Of a stretch of DNA of 64,000 nucleotides, positions 15,450-24,593 are shown one piece after another. The notes under the pieces are model-generated. The model searched no databases. It saw only the letters and a program-made list of their open reading frames with translations, and was not told the DNA's origin. The stretch is from Streptomyces sp. NBC_00341 (lineage in GTDB: Bacteria > Actinomycetota > Actinomycetes > Streptomycetales > Streptomycetaceae). Where the stretch lies: the NCBI RefSeq assembly GCF_041435055.1, contig NZ_CP108002.1, forward strand, positions 6,014,001-6,078,000, given 5' to 3'. The first letter of the stretch is position 1. Each line of letters starts with the position of its first letter. Both the position numbers and the translations under genes were made by a program.

Positions 15450-17078
15450 TCAGTGACCGCCAGGGGCCCCGGCCGTGGCCGGCGGGAGCTCCGTCTTCAC
15501 GCCCGGGTCGCCCGCGTCCGCGGTGTAGTCGCCGGGAGAGGTCTCGTCGAGCCCGGCAGGGGCCTTCAGTGCGTTCAGGACGAAGGTGAGGACGACGGTC
15601 ACCACGATGTTCAGCACGAACGCCGTCAGGCCGATGTAGCCGATCTCGCCGATGCCCGGGATCTCCTTGGAGGACCCGCCGAAGTGCGCCTGGGTGGGGC
15701 TGGCGACCCCGTAGGCGGCGGCCGTCCCGTAGACCATGCCGACCGCCCAGCCCGCGAGCAGCGCCCAGCGGTGGAACCACCGGGTGAACAGGCCGCCGAC
15801 CAGGGCCGGCATCGTCTGGAGGATCCAGATCCCGCCCAGCAGCTGGAAGTTGATCGCGACCGTCTTGTCCATGGTGAGGACGAAGGCGAGCGCGCCGACC
15901 TTCACCAGCAGCGACACCAGCTTGGAGATCCTGGTCTCCTGGGCGGGGGTCGCGTCGGGCTTCAGGAAGTCCTTGTAGATGTTCCGGGTGAACAGGTTCG
16001 CCGCGGCGATCGACATGATCGCCGCGGGGACCAGGGCGCCGATGCCGATGGCGGCGAACGCCACGCCCGCGAACCAGTCGGGGAACATGTCCTCGAACAG
16101 CTGCGGGATCGCCAGCTGGCCGTTGTCCACCTTGACCCCGGCGGCGATCGCCATGAAGCCGAGCAGCGCGAGCAGGCCCAGCATCAGCGAGTACAGCGGC
16201 AGGATCGTGGTGTTGCGGCGGATCACGTTGCGGCTGCGGCTGGAGAGCGTCGCCGTGATCGAGTGCGGGTACATGAAGAGCGCCAGCGCCGAGCCCAACG
16301 CCAGCGTGGCGTAACCCCACTGGCCGTCCACGCCGGGCGCGAGCGCACCGGTCGGCTTGGAGCCCGGCGGGCCGTTGAACTTCTCTTGCGCGGCGGCGAA
16401 GATGTCGTCGAAGCCGCCGAGCTTGATCGGGATGTAGATGATCGCCACGGCGATGACCAGGTAGATCAGCCCGTCCTTGACGAACGCGATCAGCGCGGGC
16501 GCGCGCAGTCCCGAGGAGTACGTGTACGCGGCGAGCACAGCGAACGCGATCAGCAGCGGCAGGTCCTTGATGAACCAGTGGGTGTTCTCGCCGCCGCCGA
16601 CGCCCATCACGTCCAGCACCGCCTGGATGCCGACGAGCTGGAGCGCGATGTACGGCATGGTGGCGAGGATGCCGGTGACCGCGACGGCCAGCGAGAGCCC
16701 CTTGGAGCCGAACCGGCCGCGGACGAAGTCCGAGGTGGTGACGTAGCCGTGCTTGTGCGAGACCGACCACAGGCGCGGCAGGAAGGTGAAGATCATCGGG
16801 TACACCAGGATGGTGTAGGGCACCGCGAAGAAGCCCGCCGCGCCGGCCGCGTAGATCGCCGCGGGCACGGCGACGAAGGTGTACGCGGTGTAGAGGTCGC
16901 CGCCGAGCAGGAACCAGGTGACCCAGGTGCCGAAGGACCGTCCTCCCAGGCCCCATTCGTCGAGGCTGGCCTCGTTCTCCGCCTTGCGCCAGCGGGCGGC
17001 CATGAAGCCGACGACCGTGACGGCCAGGAAGAAGAAGATGAAGACGCCGAGCGCGATGCCGTTCACGCCGTCCTTCAT
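15450..17078 (-). CDS. Sodium:solute symporter (SSS family), probably monocarboxylate-type
   Basis: 542 residues with about 13 hydrophobic segments. SSS hallmarks include EWGLGGRSFGTWVTWFLLGG near the N-terminus, a GxxAxxxTxxDF-like VTTSDFVRGRFG, and GIGALVPAAIMSIAAANLFT with downstream RNIYKDF. It is paired with a DUF3311 small membrane protein through an ATGA overlap, a common actinobacterial arrangement for SSS carriers. The substrate cannot be read from sequence; acetate, pyruvate or other monocarboxylates are usual for this subgroup. A dre-like sequence lies about 150 bp upstream of the pair. Confidence 0.88.
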   Translation of the reverse strand: MKDGVNGIALGVFIFFFLAVTVVGFMAARWRKAENEASLDEWGLGGRSFGTWVTWFLLGGDLYTAYTFVAVPAAIYAAGAAGFFAVPYTILVYPMIFTFLPRLWSVSHKHGYVTTSDFVRGRFGSKGLSLAVAVTGILATMPYIALQLVGIQAVLDVMGVGGGENTHWFIKDLPLLIAFAVLAAYTYSSGLRAPALIAFVKDGLIYLVIAVAIIYIPIKLGGFDDIFAAAQEKFNGPPGSKPTGALAPGVDGQWGYATLALGSALALFMYPHSITATLSSRSRNVIRRNTTILPLYSLMLGLLALLGFMAIAAGVKVDNGQLAIPQLFEDMFPDWFAGVAFAAIGIGALVPAAIMSIAAANLFTRNIYKDFLKPDATPAQETRISKLVSLLVKVGALAFVLTMDKTVAINFQLLGGIWILQTMPALVGGLFTRWFHRWALLAGWAVGMVYGTAAAYGVASPTQAHFGGSSKEIPGIGEIGYIGLTAFVLNIVVTVVLTFVLNALKAPAGLDETSPGDYTADAGDPGVKTELPPATAGAPGGH

Positions 17079-17350
17079 GCGGACGCACCCCCCTTGCGGG
17101 CGCGCTGGTCACGCTGCCACAGCTTGTACGCGATCATCGTGAGTGCGGTCGAGATGAGCACCCAGAGCATCTGGTACCAGTAGAAGAACGGGATGCCGAT
17201 GAAGGTCGGGTCGATCTTGGCGTACGAACTCACCCAGAGCATCGCCACGAACGGCGCGATGAGGCAGAGGGCGATGACCACCCGTACGGGTGTGACCGTG
17301 GGTGGTCCTGCTCCTGGGTCCGCTGGCTTTCCTTCTGGTTCTTCCGGCAT
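17075..17350 (-). CDS. DUF3311 small membrane protein, symporter partner
   Basis: 91 residues with two hydrophobic helices (VVIALCLIAPFVAMLWVSSY and FYWYQMLWVLISTALTMIAY). The N-terminus is Pro/Glu-rich and the C-terminus is basic. Proteins of this family sit beside SSS symporters and are thought to be accessory subunits. It overlaps the symporter start by four bases. No other domain is seen. Confidence 0.8.
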   Translation of the reverse strand: MPEEPEGKPADPGAGPPTVTPVRVVIALCLIAPFVAMLWVSSYAKIDPTFIGIPFFYWYQMLWVLISTALTMIAYKLWQRDQRARKGGASA

Positions 17351-17502
17351 GGCGGCGACTCCGTCCCCTCGCTGATCACCGATGTAATGCGCAGGAAATC
17401 TAGGCGAGGGTCCCGGCCAGCGTCACCCCCTGTCCGCATTGCGGTCCGGCAACGGTCGTCCGTTCGGGGGCGGGTGGCCGTGGCGGTTCTCTGCGCCGGA
17501 GA

Positions 17503-17518
17503 AGTGGTGCAGACCAAT
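17503..17518. promoter_or_regulatory. Weak DasR operator (dre)-like site upstream of DUF3311-symporter
   Basis: AGTGGTGCAGACCAAT matches the 16-bp dre consensus ACTGGTCTAGACCACT at 12 positions, with both TGGT and ACCA half-sites intact. It lies 153 bp before the DUF3311 start and just beyond the dasR terminator. Confidence 0.4.
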
Positions 17519-17551
17519 GGCGGTACGAAGTCGCTGCCCGGAGCACGGGAA

Positions 17552-17581
17552 AGCCCCCGTGGAAGCGGTTCCGCGGGGGCT
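17552..17581. terminator. dasR terminator hairpin
   Basis: AGCCCCCGTGGAA (17552-17564) pairs with TTCCGCGGGGGCT (17569-17581), 13 bp with one G-T pair and a 4-base loop. It lies 18 bases after the dasR stop. Confidence 0.7.
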
Positions 17582-17598
17582 GTCGGGGTGCGTTGCGG

Positions 17599-18468
<870 letters not shown>

Positions 18469-18515
18469 TCAGATGTCGGTCCTATAACGGACGCGAGTGC
18501 ACTTCTTATACACCC

Positions 18516-18566
18516 TTGACACCCCTAAAGGTCTAGGCCAAGCTCCCGGTACTGGTCTAAACCATT
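18516..18566 (+). promoter_or_regulatory. dasA promoter with two DasR operators (dre)
   Basis: The better dre, ACTGGTCTAAACCATT (18551-18566), is a near-consensus palindrome. A second, AAAGGTCTAGGCCAAG (18527-18542), is weaker. The -35-like TTGACA is at 18516-18521, and a poor -10 (CAAGCT, 18539-18544) follows at 17-bp spacing. The weaker dre therefore lies between the promoter hexamers and the stronger one just downstream, ideal for repression by DasR. Confidence 0.8.
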
Positions 18567-18650
18567 AAAGACCAGGTTCCAGCCCCAGTAGTACTCGTCG
18601 ACGCTATTTGTGCGGTGGGCGGGGGTTGCAGCATCCCTGAGGAGGGTGGC

Positions 18651-19934
18651 GTGAAGCGCAAGCTCATCGCGGCGATCGGCGTCGCGGGCATGGTGTTCGG
18701 CATGGCGGCCTGTGGTTCTGACGACGACAGCGGCGACGGCAAGAAGGCCGGTGCCGAAGGATACGCGGGCCAGACCCTGACTGTCTGGACGATGTCCGGC
18801 TCGAACCCGCCCGGTTGGACCAAGACGGTCACCGACGAGTTCGAGAAGAAGACCAAGGCCAAGCTGAAGATCGAAGTCCAGGAATGGAACGGTATTCAGC
18901 AGAAGGTCACCACGGCCCTCTCCGAGTCCAACCCGCCCGACGTGCTGGAGATCGGTAACACCCAGACCCCCGCGTACGCCAAGACCGGCGGTCTCGCCGA
19001 GCTCGGTGACGTGAAGAAGGAGATCGGCGGCGACTGGGCCGACGCGGTCAACGCCCCCTCGGTCTTCGACGGCAAGCAGTACGCCCTGCCGTGGTACTTC
19101 GGCAACCGCGTCGTCATGTACAACAAGAAGGTCTTCAAGGACGCCGGTATCACCGAGACGCCGAAGACCCGCGCGGACCTCTTCAAGGCCTTCGACGCCA
19201 TCAAGAAGAAGGGTGACGCCGAGCCGATCTACCTGCCCGGCCAGAACTGGTACTTCTTCGACGGTCTGCTCGTCGGCCAGGGTGTCGAGCCGGTCAAGAA
19301 GGAAGGCGACAAGTACGTCTCCAACCTGAGTGACCCGAAGGTCGGCGCGGCCATGGACGTGTACAAGCAGTACCAGTCCTACTCCAAGGCCCCCAAGGAC
19401 AAGGACGAGGCCACCCCGCAGCAGGCCGAGGTCTTCGCCAAGGGCAAGACCGGCGCCATCATCGCGATGGGCTACGAGGCCGGCACGGCCATCAAGGCCA
19501 ACCCGAAGCTGGAGAAGGACATCGGCTTCTTCACCATCCCCGGTGAGACCGCCGAGAAGCCCGAGGGTGTCTTCCTCGGAGGCTCCAACTTCGCCGTCGC
19601 CGCGGGCAGCAAGAAGCAGGACCTCGCCAAGGAGTTCCTGCGGATCGCCCTGAGCGAGAAGAACGACGGCGCTCTCGTCAAGGAGGCCGGCTGGACCCCG
19701 AAGTCCGAGGCCGGACAGAAGTACGCCGTGGGTCAGCCCGCCGCCGAGGCCGCCGGCCCCGCCGCCGCCAAGTCCGGTGGCACGACGCCGCTGATCCCGG
19801 AGTGGGCCCCGGTCGAGAACCCGCCGAACCCGATCAAGAGCTACATGACACTGGTTCTGCAGGGTAAGTCGTCCGCCGATGCCGCCAAGAAGGTCGAGGG
19901 CGAGCTCAACAAGCGCCTGAGCCAGCAGCAGTAG
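18651..19934 (+). CDS. dasA: Chitobiose/N-acetylglucosamine ABC transporter lipoprotein DasA
   Basis: Extracellular sugar-binding protein of the DasABC importer. 427 residues from GTG 18651, five bases after GAGGAGGG. The lipoprotein signal is KRKLIAAIGVAGMVFGMAAC with the lipidated Cys21. The mature protein is a family-1 solute-binding fold (QTLTVWTMSG, YALPWYFGNRVVMYNKKVF, GAIIAMGYEAG). It is followed by a strong hairpin at 19955-19986 and then dasB; such a hairpin favours extra dasA mRNA over the permease genes. It is controlled by the two dre sites upstream. Confidence 0.95.
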   Translation: MKRKLIAAIGVAGMVFGMAACGSDDDSGDGKKAGAEGYAGQTLTVWTMSGSNPPGWTKTVTDEFEKKTKAKLKIEVQEWNGIQQKVTTALSESNPPDVLEIGNTQTPAYAKTGGLAELGDVKKEIGGDWADAVNAPSVFDGKQYALPWYFGNRVVMYNKKVFKDAGITETPKTRADLFKAFDAIKKKGDAEPIYLPGQNWYFFDGLLVGQGVEPVKKEGDKYVSNLSDPKVGAAMDVYKQYQSYSKAPKDKDEATPQQAEVFAKGKTGAIIAMGYEAGTAIKANPKLEKDIGFFTIPGETAEKPEGVFLGGSNFAVAAGSKKQDLAKEFLRIALSEKNDGALVKEAGWTPKSEAGQKYAVGQPAAEAAGPAAAKSGGTTPLIPEWAPVENPPNPIKSYMTLVLQGKSSADAAKKVEGELNKRLSQQQ

Positions 19935-19954
19935 TAGCAGCAGCGCGACACACT

Positions 19955-19986
19955 CCGGGGCGGCGGGCATCCACCCGCCGCCCCGG
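19955..19986 (+). terminator. Attenuating hairpin between dasA and dasB
   Basis: CCGGGGCGGCGGG (19955-19967) pairs perfectly with 19974-19986 around a 6-base loop. There is no T-run and it lies inside the das operon. It probably causes partial termination or protects dasA mRNA. Confidence 0.7.
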
Positions 19987-20032
19987 CTGTACGCACCGTT
20001 CCTGTAGGGCTCTGTTGGAAGTGATGACGAGC

Positions 20033-21025
20033 ATGGCAGTAGAGACCAATCCGTCGGACGTGGCTAAGACAGCCGCAGGCCGGGGGCAGGGCGGGCAGCC
20101 ACCCGCCGCACCGGGTGGGAAACGCGGGCGGAAGCTGGGCGCGGGGGCCGCGGCCTATCTGCTGCTCGTACCCGCTCTCGCCGTGACGGCGCTCCTCCTC
20201 GGCTATCCCCTGGTGAAGAACGGCATGCTGTCGTTCCAGAACCTCAATATGGGACAGCTGATCCAGCACGTCACCGAATGGAACGGGTTCAAGAACTACA
20301 CGGAGGTCCTCGGCGGAGAGGACTTCTGGCGCGTCACCGTCCGCACCATCGTCTTCACCAGCATCAACGTCGCCCTGATCATGCTGTTCGGCACGCTGAT
20401 CGGACTGCTGCTCGCCCGCCTCGGCAAGCGGATGCGACTGACCCTGATGCTGGGCCTCGTGCTCGCCTGGGCCATGCCCGTCGTCGCGGCGTCCACCGTC
20501 TACCAGTGGCTCTTCGCCTCGCGGTTCGGCGTAGTGAACTACGTGCTCGACCAAATCGGCTTCCACTCCATGGCCGACTACAACTGGACCGGCTCGCAGG
20601 TCTCCACCTTCTTCGTGGTCGGGCTGCTGATCGTCTGGCAGTCGATCCCCTTCGTGGCGATCAACCTCTACGCCGCCACCACGACGATCCCCAAGGAACT
20701 CTACGAAGCCGCCTCGCTCGACGGGGCCGGCAACTGGAAGAGCTTCACCCAGGTGACGTTCCCGTTCATGCGGCCCTTCCTCTACGCGACGACCTTCCTT
20801 GAGGTCATCTGGGTGTTCAAGGCGTTCCCGCAGCTCTTCACCATCAACGAGGGCGGCCCCAACCGCCTCACCGAGACGTTGCCGATCTACGCCTTCGTCG
20901 AAGGGGTCGGAAACCAGCACTACGGCATGGGCGCCGCGATCTCGCTGCTCACCATCCTGATCATGCTGGGGCTGACCTCCTACTACCTCCGCATCGTTCT
21001 CAAGCAAGAGGAGGACGAGCTGTGA
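20033..21025 (+). CDS. dasB: ABC sugar transporter permease DasB
   Basis: One of two membrane subunits of the chitobiose importer. About 330 residues with six membrane helices. The EAA loop is TTIPKELYEAASLDGAGNWK, which contacts the shared ATPase (MsiK in Streptomyces, encoded elsewhere). ATG 20033 is preferred; ATG 20024 and TTG 20015 are in frame, but their spacing to GGAAG (20017-20021) is too short. The stop overlaps dasC as GTGA. No ATPase gene is present in the locus, as is usual for this system. Confidence 0.93.
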   Translation: MAVETNPSDVAKTAAGRGQGGQPPAAPGGKRGRKLGAGAAAYLLLVPALAVTALLLGYPLVKNGMLSFQNLNMGQLIQHVTEWNGFKNYTEVLGGEDFWRVTVRTIVFTSINVALIMLFGTLIGLLLARLGKRMRLTLMLGLVLAWAMPVVAASTVYQWLFASRFGVVNYVLDQIGFHSMADYNWTGSQVSTFFVVGLLIVWQSIPFVAINLYAATTTIPKELYEAASLDGAGNWKSFTQVTFPFMRPFLYATTFLEVIWVFKAFPQLFTINEGGPNRLTETLPIYAFVEGVGNQHYGMGAAISLLTILIMLGLTSYYLRIVLKQEEDEL

Positions 21026-21852
21026 AGCGCTCACTGCTCGGCCGCATCTGGCCCAACGCAACGGCGATCGTCCTCTTCGCCGCTTTCGTCTTCCCCGTCT
21101 ACTGGATGTTCAGCACGGCGTTCAAGCCGACCGGTGACATCATCACCGAGAAGCCGGTCTGGTTCCCGACGAACGTCACGTTCGACCACTTCAAGACGGC
21201 GTACAACGCGCCCGACTTCTTCACGCTGGTCAGGAACTCGCTGACCGTCACGCTGCTCGCGGTCGTCTTCTCGCTGATCATCGCGCTCTTCGCGTCCTTC
21301 GCCCTGGCGCGGATGCGGTTCAAGGGCCGCAAGAGCATGATCCTGGTCTTCATGATCGCGCAGATGGCCCCGTGGGAAGTCATGGTCATCGCGATCTACA
21401 TGCTGGTCCGCGACGCGGACATGCTCAACAGCCTGGTCCCGCTGACCCTCTTCTACATGGTCATGGTGCTGCCCTTCACCATCCTGACGCTGCGCGGCTA
21501 CGTCGCCGCCGTGCCCAAGGAACTGGAGGAGTCCGCCATGGTCGACGGGTGCAGCCGCCCGCAGGCGTTCGTCAAGGTGATCCTGCCGCTGCTCGCCCCC
21601 GGTCTCATGGCGACCTCGCTCTTCGGCTTCATCACGGCGTGGAACGAATTCCCGCTCGTCCTCATCCTCAACAAGGACCCCGAGTCCAAGACGCTGCCGC
21701 TGTGGCTCTCCCAGTTCCAGAGCCAGTTCGGCGACGACTGGGGCGCCACCATGGCGGCGGCCTCGATCTTCGCGGTCCCGATCCTGATCCTCTTCGTCTT
21801 CCTGCAACGTAAGGCCGTCAGCGGTCTCACCGACGGTGCCGTGAAGGGATAA
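21022..21852 (+). CDS. dasC: ABC sugar transporter permease DasC
   Basis: Second permease of the importer, MalG-like, 276 residues and six helices. The EAA motif is VPKELEESAMVDGCSRPQAF followed by KVILPLLAPGL. GTG 21022 overlaps the dasB stop by four bases. Eight bases separate its stop from the dasD start, so dasB, dasC and dasD form one unit. Confidence 0.93.
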   Translation: MKRSLLGRIWPNATAIVLFAAFVFPVYWMFSTAFKPTGDIITEKPVWFPTNVTFDHFKTAYNAPDFFTLVRNSLTVTLLAVVFSLIIALFASFALARMRFKGRKSMILVFMIAQMAPWEVMVIAIYMLVRDADMLNSLVPLTLFYMVMVLPFTILTLRGYVAAVPKELEESAMVDGCSRPQAFVKVILPLLAPGLMATSLFGFITAWNEFPLVLILNKDPESKTLPLWLSQFQSQFGDDWGATMAAASIFAVPILILFVFLQRKAVSGLTDGAVKG

Positions 21853-21860
21853 CGCACCCC

Positions 21861-23396
21861 ATGACCACCCTCGTATCCACCACGGACACCGTCACCCGCG
21901 ACGCGCTCGCCGTCCTGCAGCCGGGGTTCACCGGCACCACGGCACCGGACTGGCTGCTGCGCCGGATCGGTGAAGGCCTCTCCTCCGTCGGGCTGTTCGG
22001 CCGCAACGTCGAGACGCCCGGACAGCTCGCCGCGCTCACCGCCCAGCTCCGCGCCGAACGCGACGACGTGCTCGTCGCGATCGACGAGGAGGGCGGCGAC
22101 GTCACCAGGCTGGAGGTGCGGCACGGCTCCTCCTTCCCCGGCAACCTGGCGCTCGGCTCCGTCGACGACACCGTGCTGACCCGCGCCGTCGCCCAGGAGC
22201 TGGGCCGCCGGCTCGCGGACTGCGGCGTCAACCTCAACTGGGCGCCGTCCGCGGACGTCAACTCCAACCCCGGCAACCCGGTCATCGGCGTACGGTCCTT
22301 CGGCGCGGACCCGCACCTGGTCGCCCGGCACACCGCCGCGTACATCGAGGGCCTCCAGGCCGCCGGCGTCGCCGCCTGCACCAAGCACTTCCCGGGGCAC
22401 GGCGACACCGCGGTCGACTCGCACCACGCGCTGCCGCGCATCGACGTGGACCTGGAGACCCTGCACGCCCGTGAACTGGTGCCCTTCCGGGCGGCCATCG
22501 CGGCGGGTTCCAAGTCGGTGATGAGCGCGCATATCCTGCTTCCCGCGCTCGACCCGCACCGCCCGGCGACGCTGAGCCCGCAGATCCTCACCGGTCTGCT
22601 GCGCGAGGAGCTGGGCTACGACGGACTGATCGTCACCGACGCCGTGGAGATGCAGGCCATCGCCTCGACGTACGGGATCGAGCGCGGCTCGGTCCTCGCG
22701 ATCGCGGCGGGCGCCGACGCGCTGTGTGTCGGCGGCGGCCTCGACGACGACAGCACGGTGCTCCGGCTGCGCGACGCGCTGGTCTCGGCGGTCCGTGCCG
22801 GTGAACTGCCCGAGGAGCGGCTCGCCGACGCCGCCGCCCGGGTACGGGCCCTCGCGTCCTGGACGCGGCGGGCCCGGGGGGCTGTCCCGGAGCCGGGCGC
22901 GGCAGTGCAGGAGGGGACCGCGCCCGGCACCGGGGGCAGCACGGGCATCAGCTCCGACATCGGCCTGATCGCGGCCCGCCGCGCGCTCGTGGTGACCGGC
23001 CCGGCCGAACCGCTCACCGGCCCGGCGTACGTCGCCGCGCTCACCCCGGTCTCGAACATCGCGGTGGGGGACGAGACGCCCTGGGGCGTCGCCGCCGAAC
23101 TGGCCCGGCTGGTGCCGGGCACCGGTACGGACACCTACGGCAGCGAGCACGCGAACCTCGCCGCCGATGTGCTGCGGGCCGCGGGGGACCGGCGCATCGT
23201 CGCGGTCGTCCGCGACGCGCACCGTCACCCGTGGATGACGGAGGCCCTGGACGCGCTGCTGGCGGCGCGTGCGGACACGATCGTGGTCGAGATGGGCGTC
23301 CCCCAGGCCGAACCCCGGGGAGCCTTCCACATCGCCACCCACGGAGCCGCCAGGGTCTGCGGCCTGGCAGCGGCAGAGGTCATCACCGCCGCCTGA
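21861..23396 (+). CDS. dasD: Glycoside hydrolase family 3 beta-N-acetylglucosaminidase DasD
   Basis: Splits imported chitobiose to N-acetylglucosamine in the cytosol. 511 residues and no signal peptide. GH3 NagZ-type motifs are present: DEEGGDVTRL, KHFPGHGDTAVDSHHALP (the His-Asp acid/base loop of GH3 glucosaminidases) and GLIVTDAVEMQAI with the nucleophile aspartate. The C-terminal 150 residues are an extra domain lacking recognisable motifs. It sits eight bases after dasC and converges on nagB across a dispersed repeat. Confidence 0.92.
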   Translation: MTTLVSTTDTVTRDALAVLQPGFTGTTAPDWLLRRIGEGLSSVGLFGRNVETPGQLAALTAQLRAERDDVLVAIDEEGGDVTRLEVRHGSSFPGNLALGSVDDTVLTRAVAQELGRRLADCGVNLNWAPSADVNSNPGNPVIGVRSFGADPHLVARHTAAYIEGLQAAGVAACTKHFPGHGDTAVDSHHALPRIDVDLETLHARELVPFRAAIAAGSKSVMSAHILLPALDPHRPATLSPQILTGLLREELGYDGLIVTDAVEMQAIASTYGIERGSVLAIAAGADALCVGGGLDDDSTVLRLRDALVSAVRAGELPEERLADAAARVRALASWTRRARGAVPEPGAAVQEGTAPGTGGSTGISSDIGLIAARRALVVTGPAEPLTGPAYVAALTPVSNIAVGDETPWGVAAELARLVPGTGTDTYGSEHANLAADVLRAAGDRRIVAVVRDAHRHPWMTEALDALLAARADTIVVEMGVPQAEPRGAFHIATHGAARVCGLAAAEVITAA

Positions 23397-23408
23397 CCCG
23401 TTCTCCCC

Positions 23409-23494
23409 CAATCGCCGGACGGCCAAATCAAGCCCGTCCGGCGATTGAGGACAGGACCTCGCGCCAAATCAAGCCCGTCCGGCGATTGAGGACA
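23409..23494. repeat. Streptomyces dispersed intergenic repeat (two direct copies plus one inverted copy)
   Basis: A 31-bp unit occurs at 23423-23453 and again, identical, at 23464-23494. Its core is CAAGCCCGTCCGGCGATTG. An inverted partial copy, CAATCGCCGGACGG, is at 23409-23422 and can pair with 23434-23447. The same motif is scattered between genes in many Streptomyces genomes. Here it separates the convergent dasD and nagB genes and can fold as a terminator for dasD. Confidence 0.8.
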
Positions 23495-23528
23495 AGGCGT
23501 CCACCACGACGCACCCGCGCATACGCGA

Positions 23529-23563
23529 GAGGGGCCGGACACCACACAGGTGCCCGGCCCCTC
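23529..23563. terminator. nagB terminator hairpin
   Basis: GAGGGGCCGG (23529-23538) pairs with CCGGCCCCTC (23554-23563). It lies 18 bases past the nagB stop, between nagB and the dispersed repeat. Confidence 0.65.
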
Positions 23564-23580
23564 CCACGTACCGCAGAAAC

Positions 23581-24366
23581 CTAAATACCCTGCCACAGCG
23601 GCTTCGCCGCATACGTGGCGCGGAAGTAGTCCGCCAGCTTCAGCTTCGACGCCGCCGCCTCGTCGACCACTATCGTCGCGTGCGGGTGCATCTGGAGCGC
23701 CGACGCGGGCACCACGGAGGCCACCGGCCCCTCGACCGTCGCCGCCACGGCGTCGGCCTTGCCCTCGCCCGTCGCGAGCAGGATCGGGTGGCGGGACTCC
23801 AGGATCGTGCCGATGCCCTGGGTGATCACGTGGTGCGGCACCTGCGTGATGTCGTTGTCGAAGAAGCGCGCGTTGTCGACCCGGGTCTGATCGGTGAGCG
23901 TCTTGATCCGGGTACGGGAGGCGAGCGAGGAGCACGGCTCGTTGAAGCCGATGTGCCCGTCGGTGCCGATGCCCAGCAGCTGGAGGTCCACCCCGCCGGC
24001 CTCCGCGAGCGCCCTGTCGTACGCCTCACAGGCGGCCTGGACGTCCTCCGCGGAGCCGTCGGGGCCCATGAACGAGGACTCGGAGAGACCGAGCGGCTCG
24101 ACGACCTCGCGCAGGACGACGGAGCGGTACGACTCCGGGTGGCCCGCCGGCAGCCCGACGTACTCGTCGAGCTGGCAGATGCGGGCGCGCGAGGCGTCCA
24201 CGGCACCGGAGCGGACCTTGTCCGCCAGCGCCTGGTAGATGGGCAGCGGGGTCGAGCCGGTGGCAACGCCGAGAAGGGCGTCGGGCTTACGGCTCAGCAG
24301 GGTGCCGATGGCCCCCGCGATCAGTTCGCCGCCTGCCTTGGCGTCCGGGACGATGACAACTTCCAC
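23581..24366 (-). CDS. nagB: Glucosamine-6-phosphate deaminase NagB
   Basis: Converts glucosamine-6-phosphate to fructose-6-phosphate and ammonia, the step that removes the DasR inducer. 261 residues. Signature motifs are ATGSTPLPIY, CQLDEYVGL (catalytic Asp) and LGIGTDGHIGFNEP (active-site loop), with VPHHVITQGIGTIL following. A dre site lies 29 bp upstream, so DasR should repress it. The divergent SIS-domain isomerase shares that intergenic region. Confidence 0.95.
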   Translation of the reverse strand: MEVVIVPDAKAGGELIAGAIGTLLSRKPDALLGVATGSTPLPIYQALADKVRSGAVDASRARICQLDEYVGLPAGHPESYRSVVLREVVEPLGLSESSFMGPDGSAEDVQAACEAYDRALAEAGGVDLQLLGIGTDGHIGFNEPCSSLASRTRIKTLTDQTRVDNARFFDNDITQVPHHVITQGIGTILESRHPILLATGEGKADAVAATVEGPVASVVPASALQMHPHATIVVDEAAASKLKLADYFRATYAAKPLWQGI

Positions 24367-24394
24367 GCGGGGCCTGCCGATCTGGAGTGAATCA

Positions 24395-24410
24395 TGTGGT
24401 ATAGACCAAT
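24395..24410. promoter_or_regulatory. DasR operator (dre) between nagB and the SIS gene
   Basis: TGTGGTATAGACCAAT keeps the TGGT-TAGACCA core of the dre consensus. It sits 29 bp before the nagB start and 184 bp before the divergent SIS gene. Confidence 0.75.
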
Positions 24411-24593
24411 CAAAGTCCTAATCTAGCAGACCCCGCCCACGCGGACGAAGCCCCCGGGCGCCCGTCGGACGAACGGCGGGCGACGCGTCCGCAATCCCGC
24501 CGGGTGCCGTCCGCTGGCGGCCCCTCGGTGCCCCGTGTTCGACTTGGGTGCGTCCCAGCAGACGCATCGGCACATCACCGGGAGGCACCAGAC

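Noticed and set aside
14790..17183. A 797-codon open frame on the plus strand over the symporter and GNAT genes
   Set aside because: It is antisense to two clearly recognised genes, with an Arg/Gly/His/Asp-rich composition typical of reversed G+C-rich coding DNA and no domain.
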